DNA of 64,000 nucleotides from NCBI GenBank assembly GCA_943789425.1, contig CALSUB010000008.1:1-64000 (forward strand), read 5' to 3'. This document shows, piece by piece, positions 1 through 8,429 of this stretch (positions are counted from its first letter, which is position 1; the number at the start of each line of letters is the position of its first letter). This DNA comes from an uncultured Luminiphilus sp. Its GTDB lineage: Bacteria; Pseudomonadota; Gammaproteobacteria; Pseudomonadales; Halieaceae. A program made the translations under genes and the position numbers. Under the pieces are notes generated by a model. The model searched no databases. It was not told the DNA's origin and saw only the letters and a program-made list of their open reading frames with translations.

Positions 1-132
1 GTGGGCGATGCCTGTGGCCCGATTGCGGTTACCACCCTCCCAAGCCCTGGATTATTCAGTCTGATTGCAATGCTGCTGATTTATGCGCGGCGTCGGTTGG
101 GACAGCACAACACCCGGGATCTTCTCGCCTAG
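1..132 (+). CDS. C-terminal end of a surface-anchored protein (partial)
   Basis: The frame is open from the window edge to a TAG at 130-132. The last 43 residues contain a proline-rich turn (TLPSPG), then a hydrophobic stretch (LFSLIAMLLIYA), then an Arg cluster (RRR) and a short polar tail. This is the layout of PEP-CTERM-like sorting or anchoring tails: a Pro motif, a membrane helix and basic residues. The body of the protein lies outside the window, so its function cannot be told. A simple C-terminal membrane anchor is the alternative reading. Confidence 0.5.
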   Translation: MGDACGPIAVTTLPSPGLFSLIAMLLIYARRRLGQHNTRDLLA

Positions 133-292
133 GGGTAAGCAAAAAAGCAGATTGGTTAGGCATGCAATGCAGGTAAGACCAGGTCTTGCTCAAACTGGAT
201 GACGGGGAGCCAATACTCAACGATTTTGCTTAGCTTCAGTGAGCATGGGTCGAGACCGTAGCTCTTGAACCTCAGACCAATCGATTATGGGC

Positions 293-323
293 CGACTTGC
301 GCTGGCCTGAAGGGCTGGTCTGC
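293..323. repeat. 31-bp direct repeat, copy 1 (orphan MFS 3' end)
   Basis: This stretch matches 1611-1641 at 30 of 31 positions. Copy 2 is the 3' end of the intact MFS transporter gene. Read on the minus strand, copy 1 still encodes the same C-terminal peptide, ADQPFRPAQV, followed by Gly-Pro and a stop codon. It is therefore best read as the orphaned tail of a second transporter gene. The two copies bracket the lipase gene. The rest of 133-368 shows no gene. Confidence 0.75.
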
Positions 324-368
324 TTGGGTCTACCGCTGGTAGGAGGGGGGCTTCACCAATCTATGTGT

Positions 369-1581
369 TCACTCAGGCACGCTGGGGCAGCTCGATGTCA
401 CGGTTTTGCCCGCAAATAAACGTCGTATAAACGGCAACGAATCTGCTAGAGAGGGCAATACAACTCCACGATGATCTAGATCTGGATACACCTCCCATTG
501 CACGACCGTGTTCTCTGCGCACAAGTCTTGTACGAGTTTGGCTTGCATTCGATAGGGCGTATCACGGTCGAGCTGTCCCGTGCCCAAAAATACGGGCACA
601 TTTATGCCTAGAGAAGGGTAATTCATCTGCGCAAACGTCTCTTCCAAGTCCGACATCGGGTTTTGCGTGAATACCTCACCGCGCATTAAGTTGGCTTCGG
701 CCACTTTTAATTTTAGTTCTCGGTAGCACAACGTCTGTGCTTCCTCTGCGAGGCCCCACGCCAAATCAGTTATAAAATCTCGGCGCTTAAATGCAGGATC
801 AAGGTGCTCCGCTAATGTCATCGCTAGAAAGGTATAGCCCAACAAGGGGTCAGGCTGATCGAGTTGTTTTAATCGATCAAGGCTCTTTAATACGACTGGG
901 GTAAGGTAAGGGGCGCCGGTTGCGACGACACCAACCACGTCAATTTCCGGCGCGTAATCGGGCGCCAAGCTTGCTGTTGAAATCGCTGCGCTAGCGCCTT
1001 GTGATTGGCCCAATAGGAGAACTTGCTCAGTTAGGGGGTAGCGCGAATTTTGAACCGCACGAATGAGGTCAAGGTTACTGTAGGCTGCTGGCCGCGTTGC
1101 TAGGTAGGGATGCAGACCCGCAGTACCCAGTCCTTGGTAATCAGACGCGACAACGGCAAAGCCTCGAGCCAAAAACTCGTGCAAATAATTCTCATCCTGA
1201 GCTTGTCGACCATTCCATGAGGGCGCACATTGGTCATTGATGCCAACTGTCCCGTGTGACCATGACACCAATGGCCAACCCGATGCTGGTGCATCTCCTT
1301 TCGGCAGGTAAAGCACCCCTGATGCTCGCCACCAGGTCGTTTCCCCAAATCCCTTCTGTAGAGCTATATAAAACCCGAAAATTTTCTTCAGCGGCCGCGA
1401 GGCTTTGTTTTTCCGATAACGGCTCCACTCTCAATAATTGACCCGGCGCGCTATAGTCGCTTTGATCCCGATAAAAATCGGAGAGGTAAACGTCGCTAGC
1501 AGGTTGCGCAGCAGACATTGAACTGACGAGTGATAGCAGCAGTAAACCCGTTACGGTCGATGGTTGCGTTGTGTGAGTCAC
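369..1581 (-). CDS. Secretory lipase-type alpha/beta hydrolase (frameshifted)
   Basis: The N-terminal part (1581 to about 1327) has a Sec signal peptide (hydrophobic core VTGLLLLSLVSS, then SAAQPA) and the lead-in typical of the secretory lipase family (PGQLLRVEPL, YSSTEG). Near 1327 one extra base shifts the frame. Removing it restores VAASGVLYLPKG, the usual entry into the hydrolase fold. The rest has WSHGTVG (oxyanion region), GQSQG with the nucleophilic Ser, GTGQLDRDTP with the likely catalytic Asp, and DLDHRG with the His. Joined, the protein is about 400 residues, normal for the family. It would act outside the cytoplasm on lipid or ester substrates. The gene is bracketed by a 31-bp direct repeat. 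Whether the frameshift is real or a read error cannot be decided here. Confidence 0.8.
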
Positions 1582-1602
1582 CCTAGTTCTCCAGTTAACC
1601 GG

Positions 1603-2898
1603 CTATGAGGCGACTTGCGCTGGCCTGAACGGCTGGTCTGCGCGGATAAACAGCCACAAAATAGCGCCTACAAAGGCGACGATTGTTCCAGTTGAAAGCG
1701 CCGCCACCCAGCCAATGTGTGCCGCAAGATACGGCATTGAGGGTGCGACCACGATGCCTGCGAGGTTTCCCCCAGTATTCATCACCCCACACGCCGGCGC
1801 GGTGTAGGGTCCGGCGATATACGTCTGCGCCGACCAATACGACCCCTCTGCAAATTGTGTGCTGGCAAAACAGAGCGATAGCAGTAAGACGGCCGTATAG
1901 GGGGAGGTGGCATAGAGACCGACATAGAGAAAGATGCCTGCACCCAAGAGGCCGATGATCGCAGGGATGCGACACCCCAGACGAGGCCCCACGCGTGCAC
2001 ACAGGGCGTCGCAGGTGTAACCACCCAGCGATGCCATGACGGCGCCTGAGAGCCAAGGCAAAGAGGCCAAAAAGCCGGTTTCAAGAATGCTGAACCCGAG
2101 CTCGGTCACGAGGTAGTGAAAAAACCAGGTGAAGAATAAATAAAAGATGTAGTTTTCAGCAAAGTAGGCACAGGTGAGCAGCACCGTATCGCGATTTTTA
2201 ATGAGTTGCTTCCAAGCGCCAAAGCCAACGTCTTGGGTCAGTTGTTGTCGGCTTTTTTGTATGTGGGCAAGCTCAACTGCGGTCATAGAAGGATGGTCAG
2301 CAGGCTCGTCAGTGGCATACCACCACCAGAGCATAAACAGCACCAACCCTAGGGGGATAAACAAGTAAAAAGAGACGCGCCATCCCCAATAGACCATCAC
2401 CACCGCCACGAGGGGTTGCGCAACGGCGGCGCCCAATGTCAGACCGGTGCTGCTTACCGCATTGGGGAGCGCCCAGTGGCCCACCGGAAACCAGCGTTCG
2501 ACGACTGCAGCTTGGATGGGATATATCGGTGCATGAGCCACCCCCACTAAAAATCGTACGATCAATAACGACACAATGATGCCGCTGCCGGTTGTAAAAA
2601 TATGGCCGGGAAGCCAACCCGTTAGTGCTGTTGTTATAACCCAAACCAGGCCGATACTGGCGAGGGCAAGTCTTGGCCCAAGGCGTTTGCCTAGTATGCC
2701 GCCAGGCAGCTGGCACAGGGCATAGCCCCAGATGAAGGCGGCGTAAATCCAACCCATTTCGATTTCACTGATGCCGAGTTCTGGCATCATGAATTCGCCC
2801 GCGACGTGAATGTTTTGTCGCATTAAATAAGAAAGAAAGCTGAGCAGAAATAGGATGCTAAATAGCCGCCAACGAGTGGGGATAACCAGTGTGCTCAC
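1603..2898 (-). CDS. MFS transporter, ACS-like (anion:cation symporter) family
   Basis: A 431-residue protein of the usual MFS size with about 12 hydrophobic helices. The loop after helix 2 carries QLPGGILGKRLGPR, the MFS motif A region, and the start (RWRLFSILFLLSFLSYLMRQN) resembles ACS-family carriers of organic acids such as glucarate or phthalate. A start at GTG (2898) is supported by AAGG about 10 bases upstream. It follows the Rieske oxygenase gene by 58 bases on the same strand and may import the substrate of the Rieske/TMADH-like pair. Its last codons are duplicated at 293-323. The substrate is inferred only from context. Confidence 0.85.
   Translation of the reverse strand: MSTLVIPTRWRLFSILFLLSFLSYLMRQNIHVAGEFMMPELGISEIEMGWIYAAFIWGYALCQLPGGILGKRLGPRLALASIGLVWVITTALTGWLPGHIFTTGSGIIVSLLIVRFLVGVAHAPIYPIQAAVVERWFPVGHWALPNAVSSTGLTLGAAVAQPLVAVVMVYWGWRVSFYLFIPLGLVLFMLWWWYATDEPADHPSMTAVELAHIQKSRQQLTQDVGFGAWKQLIKNRDTVLLTCAYFAENYIFYLFFTWFFHYLVTELGFSILETGFLASLPWLSGAVMASLGGYTCDALCARVGPRLGCRIPAIIGLLGAGIFLYVGLYATSPYTAVLLLSLCFASTQFAEGSYWSAQTYIAGPYTAPACGVMNTGGNLAGIVVAPSMPYLAAHIGWVAALSTGTIVAFVGAILWLFIRADQPFRPAQVAS
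1611..1641. repeat. 31-bp direct repeat, copy 2 (3' end of MFS gene)
   Basis: This copy encodes the last residues of the MFS transporter that ends at 1603. It matches 293-323 with one mismatch. It lies just upstream of the lipase gene (minus strand), and copy 1 lies just downstream, so recombination between the copies would delete the lipase and leave one MFS tail. Confidence 0.75.
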
Positions 2899-2956
2899 AA
2901 TGGAAAGGCCTTAATGAGTAATGACGATTTGAGTCGTTTGTTACGCGGGATCGAGG

Positions 2957-4057
2957 TCACTCTCCCAGCTCACTTAATTTGCGGCTGACGTAGTCTCGGA
3001 TGTCTAAGCTTTCGTCTTCCATCGGTCCGTAATATCCGTGTTGAAAGACTTTGTTCTGCATGCCGCGTTGTACGCTCTCGCAGATGGCCCAGTCTTGCTG
3101 ATTCACTTTGTCCCAAAATTGAACGGCATCACTGCTGTCAAAATGTGGTTTAGCACATTCGTCGGGATGAAACAGAAACTCACAATGAATGAGTGTGCGA
3201 GAGGCGCTTTGGGGCAATAGAGTAAAAGCCGCAACGTGGTCCATCGAGAGGCTCAGCATCAGGTTGGGGTAAAACAGCTCTCCCTTATGATGTGTTTTTT
3301 CCCCCTCATTGAGGCCCGGAAAAGGAGATCGCGTTGTGTTGCCTGAGACGGTAAACGTATTGGCACCAGCGCGATGTGGGACGCCATTATCCCAGTTGAG
3401 CTCACTGCCACCGCCTTGTTTGAAGGCGGGAACGAGTTCACAGAGTTCGGGATGTACCGGGCCGCAGTGGTAGCACTCGTTATAATTTTCCAAGATGACT
3501 TTCCAATTGGCGGCAACGTCGTAGGTGATCGCATCGCCCACTGTCAGGTCACTGAGAGGGTATCGTGACAAGCGGTCTACGCCCTCTCCCAGCGCAGGTA
3601 TGAGCGGTGTAGCAGTAGCATCGCCTAGATGGGCAAAAAGAAAGCCGCCCCACTCAGCGAGTGGAAGGGAGTGTAAGGTGACGCCGGTGGTGTCCACATT
3701 TAGGTGGGGCGTTCCCCGCAAGCGACCATCGAGATGATAGCTCCAAGCATGATAAGGACACACAATGCTCCGGTTGAATCGCCCTGTGATTGAACCGGGT
3801 TGGGTGAGGGGTACTAATTCGGTGCCGCGGTGTCGGCAGAGGTTATAAAAAGCAGATAAACCGCCGGCTTCACCGCGCACGATGATGATTGATTGGTTGT
3901 GTAAGCGCAGTGCAAGGTAGTCGCCAGGCTTAGGTAACGCGCCCGCACGCCCAACACAAACCCAGCTCTGCTCAAAGATGGCGCGCCACTCCTTTTGAAA
4001 GGAGGCATCATCCAAATAGCTGTCGCGTGGCAGCGTTTTTTCAAGCGAGTCGAGCAT
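2957..4057 (-). CDS. Rieske non-heme iron oxygenase, alpha subunit
   Basis: A 366-residue oxygenase component. The N-terminal Rieske domain has CRH and CPYH spaced by 23 residues (about residues 73-102), the Cys/His ligands of the [2Fe-2S] cluster. The catalytic domain shows ENYNECYHCGPVHPEL, giving the two His of the mononuclear iron site, with an Asp ligand probably in NQQDWA near the C-terminus. The architecture matches the subfamily that includes the glycine betaine, stachydrine and carnitine oxygenases. The start at 4057 has AGAGG five bases upstream. It sits 29 bases behind a trimethylamine-dehydrogenase-like gene, a pairing seen in N-methyl amine catabolism. No separate reductase is visible nearby. 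Confidence 0.88.
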   Translation of the reverse strand: MLDSLEKTLPRDSYLDDASFQKEWRAIFEQSWVCVGRAGALPKPGDYLALRLHNQSIIIVRGEAGGLSAFYNLCRHRGTELVPLTQPGSITGRFNRSIVCPYHAWSYHLDGRLRGTPHLNVDTTGVTLHSLPLAEWGGFLFAHLGDATATPLIPALGEGVDRLSRYPLSDLTVGDAITYDVAANWKVILENYNECYHCGPVHPELCELVPAFKQGGGSELNWDNGVPHRAGANTFTVSGNTTRSPFPGLNEGEKTHHKGELFYPNLMLSLSMDHVAAFTLLPQSASRTLIHCEFLFHPDECAKPHFDSSDAVQFWDKVNQQDWAICESVQRGMQNKVFQHGYYGPMEDESLDIRDYVSRKLSELGE

Positions 4058-4086
4058 CTTACCTCTGTCTTTTTTCCCGAGTGGCT

Positions 4087-6216
4087 TTAGCGCGGAAATA
4101 CGATTTGCGGCGTGGTGGGTACGATCGGTTCATCGCGAAGGTAGCTTGTCTCGTCATGAATAAGACCGCGCGCAAAGGTATGGCCACTATGAACAGCGTG
4201 CACGATCGCGCCAGGCGCTTGCGCGTCGCCGACTAAGCTCACAGTCCCTGCAGCCCCACTGGCTTCGATGCTCGTGACTAGGGGATCAAAGAGCGCGTCG
4301 TTCGGCTCACGATGACCCACGATCACAACGCCATCAATTGCCAACTCGAGTGCGGTTTGATTAAACAAGTTGGCCACGGTGGCTTGTGCTCCCTCAAAGC
4401 TGATCAGATTGGTCGTGGTATGAATGGCCACTCCCGCTTTGGCTAATGATTGGTAGACAAAAGGCAGTTCATTGGTCATGAACGTCCACGCCGATGCATG
4501 GCCCGCGGGAGTCGCATAAGTGACCTGCTTCCCGCTGATAGCGAGATGCTCAGCGATCACACCACCTAAGTAGTAGTGGTCAAAATCGAACACCAGCAAG
4601 CGATCGCCCGTCACGTTGCCAGCAAACACCTCATCAGGAGTGAACACTTGCGGCTTGTTTAGGGGTGCAATCGGTATCTCCAGCGCGGAGTAGAGATGGC
4701 GAGTCCAGTGTGCTCCGGTGGCCAGGGCGATATGGTCGGCACCGAAGCTCTGAATGGCGTCACAGTCGAGGTCGCTATTCGTGAACATCGAGACATTGCC
4801 CATCTGAGATAACGCCCAAACGCGATAGTCCCGTACGCGCCGCCACGACGCCATGCCCGGTAGCTGGCTTTCTTTGAGCACGCGACCACCCCAATCGTCA
4901 TCGCGTTCGGCGATAGTGACGTCAAATCCCTGTCGCGCCGCAACCAAGGCAGCCTCTAGCCCGCTGGGACCGCCGCCGACGACCAGCACGCTGCTGGGCT
5001 TGTCGGTTTTGGTAAATTTTTCTGGATGCCATCCACGGCGCCACTCCTCACCGGCAGTCGCATTCTGCGTGCAGCGCACCGGCACGCCGTCGTGCCAGCT
5101 GGCAATGCAAATGTTGCAGCCGATGCACTCTCGAATATCGTCACTGCGGCCTTCTCTAATTTTGGTGGGTAAAAAGGGGTCGGCAATGCCAGCGCGCGCG
5201 CCACCGATGAAATCCAGTACGCCGCGACGGATCTGTGAAACCATCGTATCGGGAGAGGTAAAGCGGCCGACGCCGACGACCGGGCGATCAGTCACGGTTT
5301 TGACAAAATCGATGATCGGTTCGTGGGCTCCTTCGGGGCGAAAGCGCGAGGCGCCACAGTCGTGGGGACTTGAATCCATTTTGACGTCCCATAAGTCGGG
5401 CACATCAGACAATAGTGAGACCACGCCATGGGCCTCGCTTTCATAGTGCTCAGCCGGTTTGGCACGCAGCTCTTCCAGGCTGATTCTCAGGGCGACGGCG
5501 GCGCGGCTGCCTGCTTCATCACGCGTGACCTCTAACATCTCACGCACAAAGCGGACGCGGTTTTCGAGTGGGCCGCCATAGCCGTCGTCACGAAAGTTGT
5601 ACTCCGGCAGCAAGAACTCATAGCCGAGGTACCCCATGCCTGCGTAGACATACAAAATATCGAAGCCGGCATCCAATGCGCGGCGCGTCGCAAGCCGTTG
5701 CCAATGGAGCACCTCATTAATGTCGGCGGCTGTCATCTTCTTAGGGCGCAACTGACCCATAAAGCCAATGTGTGTCGCCGCCCACGGGATCCCGGATGGG
5801 GAGAGTGGGGGCAGTCTAGAAGTGCGATTCATTACCACGGCGCCGCCATGCCAGAGCTCGACGGCAGCCAAGCTACCATGCCGATGAATCGCCTCGGTAG
5901 AGAGCGCATGAGAGGCAATATCGGCGTCGCTCCAGAGTTTGGCGAAAGGGAGTGGAGAGTCATCGGAGCTGGGGTGAATCGAGACGGCCCCAGTGCTCAC
6001 CACGCCCCAACCACCCTCGGCCTTGGTCTCGCGAAAGGCCGCTCGCACGCGCGGATTGGCTTCGGTCATACCGCTGGCGTGGGGCACTTGATAAAAGCGA
6101 TTCGGCGCCGTCACAGGGCCAATTTGTATCGGTTCAAACAGGACCTGATGACTGGGGTGGCAAGCACTCAGATCGTGATGCTGATCAAGCGTGCTGGCGA
6201 TGGCTGATGTTTTCAT
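4087..6216 (-). CDS. Trimethylamine dehydrogenase-like FMN / 4Fe-4S / ADP-binding oxidoreductase
   Basis: About 709 residues with three parts: an old-yellow-enzyme TIM barrel (FEPIQIGPVTAPNRFYQVPH onward), a 4Fe-4S motif CIGCNICIASWH...CTQNATAGEE, and a nucleotide-binding domain (VLVVGGGPSGLEAA). The cluster segment, including RRGWHPEKF, is close to trimethylamine and dimethylamine dehydrogenases. Unlike those, Ala replaces the Cys that carries the 6-S-cysteinyl FMN (QVPHASG rather than QVPHCIG), and the cage Tyr in the following strand is also Ala (STGAVSI). The flavin is therefore probably not covalently bound and the substrate differs. Start 6216 has AAAGG upstream and lies 12 bases after the preceding MFS gene; a longer start at 6294 would overlap that gene. 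Confidence 0.87.
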   Translation of the reverse strand: MKTSAIASTLDQHHDLSACHPSHQVLFEPIQIGPVTAPNRFYQVPHASGMTEANPRVRAAFRETKAEGGWGVVSTGAVSIHPSSDDSPLPFAKLWSDADIASHALSTEAIHRHGSLAAVELWHGGAVVMNRTSRLPPLSPSGIPWAATHIGFMGQLRPKKMTAADINEVLHWQRLATRRALDAGFDILYVYAGMGYLGYEFLLPEYNFRDDGYGGPLENRVRFVREMLEVTRDEAGSRAAVALRISLEELRAKPAEHYESEAHGVVSLLSDVPDLWDVKMDSSPHDCGASRFRPEGAHEPIIDFVKTVTDRPVVGVGRFTSPDTMVSQIRRGVLDFIGGARAGIADPFLPTKIREGRSDDIRECIGCNICIASWHDGVPVRCTQNATAGEEWRRGWHPEKFTKTDKPSSVLVVGGGPSGLEAALVAARQGFDVTIAERDDDWGGRVLKESQLPGMASWRRVRDYRVWALSQMGNVSMFTNSDLDCDAIQSFGADHIALATGAHWTRHLYSALEIPIAPLNKPQVFTPDEVFAGNVTGDRLLVFDFDHYYLGGVIAEHLAISGKQVTYATPAGHASAWTFMTNELPFVYQSLAKAGVAIHTTTNLISFEGAQATVANLFNQTALELAIDGVVIVGHREPNDALFDPLVTSIEASGAAGTVSLVGDAQAPGAIVHAVHSGHTFARGLIHDETSYLRDEPIVPTTPQIVFPR

Positions 6217-6227
6217 ATCAAACGCCT

Positions 6228-7555
6228 TTATCGAGCAGAGGATGAGATGACTGATCCCATCAAAGTAAGGGCAATTGCCGCGAGCGCGCAACAACCGCCA
6301 TACATCCAGAATACGCCATCATAGCTGCCCGTCGTATCACTAATGTAACCCGCGAGGGGGGCGCTGGTAGCCGTGATGGGAATGTGAAGTGGATTCATCA
6401 CTCCGAGCGCGCGACCCACGCTCCCTGCACCGAAGGTGCGGGCGGGCATACTGGTCCATAAGGGCACAACACCTCCGTAACCAATGCCGAGGACAACAGC
6501 ACCGGCAAGGAGGCCTGGGTAGCTGTGCCATACAAACAAAATGAGTAAACCGCTACTGAGAAAAGCGCAGATCAGATAACCACAATACTGAATACCCAAT
6601 CGATCCATTAAATAACCAGCAATGGCTTTTCCGCAAAAGGAGCAGGCGGCAATCATCGTGTAGAGCAACGCCGTTGCCTGGCCAGTGACGCCCAGATCTT
6701 TGGCGTGCAGACTTAAATTTGCCAGCATACCGAGCGTGACCGCAAGCAATGACCCTGAGGCGATCATTTGAAGCCAAAATAGCCGGCTCTCTCAGCAGAT
6801 CTGGGATTTGCCATTGCCTAGCTTCTGCGTTCGATGCTGCTTCTGGCATAGCGTTAGCATCTGGGCTCACCCGAGAGGCCGAGATCATGAGGGTGGTTGC
6901 GCAGTAAAAAGTAGAAGACAGGGATGAAGGCAAAGCAGAGACAGCCTGCCATGATCAGCGCAGTGCGCCAGTCCCATTCGAGAAACATCCAGGTCATCAG
7001 TGGCGGCATCAGAAAGCCACCGATGGAGCTGCCGGTCGCGGCAAGCCCCAGCGCTAACCCGCGCCGACGGATGAACCAGCGACTGATCAACGCTGCGCCG
7101 GGGATCGCGCCAATCAAGAGCACCCCCAAAGGAATGAGGCTTGCCCAGACTGCCCAAACGTGGAGCAGGGTCCCTGCTTGGCTAAGGACAATGAGGCCAA
7201 GGCCCAGTGCGATCAGCCCTATCAGCATCAGCTGCCTGACCGACCAGCGATCGATCAGAATGCCGGCGATGGGGGACAGTAAATTAGTGGACACTGTCAG
7301 GCAGGTTTCGATCAGGTTGATCTGCGCACGGGGTGCGCCAAAAACATCCTCAAAGGTCGCGGTGTAGAGCCCCATGCTCCAGAATACAAAACCGCCTTGT
7401 AACATCTGCCCGGAGCCAGCCGCCAAGACAATCCACCAGCCTGGGTAAACAGTGTGATCGGCGGGTGTCGGTGAGGCCGTACCCTTATGGTGCGTGGTGT
7501 GGCGGGTCATCGTGTCTGTCGCGGGCTCTTGAATAGCAGCATTGCCTGTCACCAT
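6228..7555 (-). CDS. MFS transporter, monocarboxylate-transporter-like (two frameshifts)
   Basis: The first half (7555 to about 6862) has six helices starting YPGWWIVLAAGSGQ and a motif-A-like loop GILIDRWSVRQ. The second half (6767 to 6228) has the other helices and GYLMDRLGIQY. Two single-base insertions break the frame: near 6862, where GEP should continue as DANAMPEA, and near 6780, where REPA should continue as FWLQMIASGS. With both removed the gene reads as one protein of about 440 residues, normal for this family. It heads the minus-strand cluster with the TMADH-like and Rieske genes, so it is a likely importer for their substrate. Recent pseudogene or sequence error are both possible. 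Confidence 0.78.
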
Positions 7556-7607
7556 AGGCGCTTTGTGGCACCATGGTAAAGCGATTCAGACGAAGATGAG
7601 ATGAGCC

Positions 7608-8360
7608 ATGCGTCCCCATAAAACAATCCGAGGGCATATCCACTATACCAGTCGAAAACCAGGGCGTGAGGGGGTGGAGCGCGGGCGAGAATACTTCGCC
7701 ATCACCGTGCATGCAGATGGTCGGCGGACATTACGCGCCCATTGCGAAATCGATGACGAGCCAAATGTGCTGCGGGACGTGACCCTCACTAAAAATGCAA
7801 GTTGGGATACAACCGATGCGTTCGTGAGGCTGTCAGTCGGCGATGTTGAGTCTGGTAGCAGCTGGTTCTGGTTCGGCGATCATGGCGCTGATTGCGAGGG
7901 CTGGACGGCTGCCCGAGGTCGATTCTCTGAGCACGAAGCCTACGATCAACGGCCGCTGATATTCGGCACACACCCCATCCAAGGCGATGCGTGGCATCTT
8001 GCGGTAATCGATCGTCATCAAGCGTCACCAATACAGTTATTTGACCGTTTTCTGATGACCTCACTCGATCATCGGGGTGCCACAGGACCGTCGCTGGTTT
8101 GGCATGATGCTGGCATGCGAATCGAGTACGTGGGCGAAGAAACGATCACGGTGGGTGCCGGTACTTTTGATGCCTGGCATTTCTGCTACGGCCATCGAGG
8201 CAGCACTGACCTCGGATCCAATGACACGAATGAGCACCCACCGTATGAGGTTTGGGTCAGCGCAGACGACGAGTTTATCTTACTCAAAGCGCAAGTTACG
8301 GGATACATGATGACCCAGTACGAGCTGGTTTCTCTTGAGGTTCACGCCGGTGGAGACTGA
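7608..8360 (+). CDS. Uncharacterised protein, paralogue of 55675-56412
   Basis: A 250-residue soluble protein with no signal peptide or membrane helix. I do not recognise a named family. It shares long blocks with the protein at 55675-56412: LRAHCEIDDEP against LRAYCELDDEP, TSLDHRGATGPSLV in both, and IEYVGEETITVGAGTFDAWHF against IEYFGEEEVIVPAGTFQCYHF. The alternating hydrophobic pattern and the PAGTF-type turn suggest a beta-rich fold, perhaps barrel-like as in DUF3108/LolA-type proteins (inference). Both copies lie next to an MFS transporter gene: here divergent, 52 bases from the split carrier. A binding or auxiliary role in the same uptake pathway is possible but unproven. Confidence 0.7.
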   Translation: MRPHKTIRGHIHYTSRKPGREGVERGREYFAITVHADGRRTLRAHCEIDDEPNVLRDVTLTKNASWDTTDAFVRLSVGDVESGSSWFWFGDHGADCEGWTAARGRFSEHEAYDQRPLIFGTHPIQGDAWHLAVIDRHQASPIQLFDRFLMTSLDHRGATGPSLVWHDAGMRIEYVGEETITVGAGTFDAWHFCYGHRGSTDLGSNDTNEHPPYEVWVSADDEFILLKAQVTGYMMTQYELVSLEVHAGGD

Positions 8361-8429
8361 TATTTGATCGACGACTGCTCTAGCCAGTGCTTAGCGGGCC
8401 AGGGTTTTATGATCGATTGCTTTGTATCC

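Noticed and set aside
4853-6245. Long plus-strand open frames over the TMADH-like gene
   Set aside because: They are antisense shadows of a well-conserved gene and have no coding signals.
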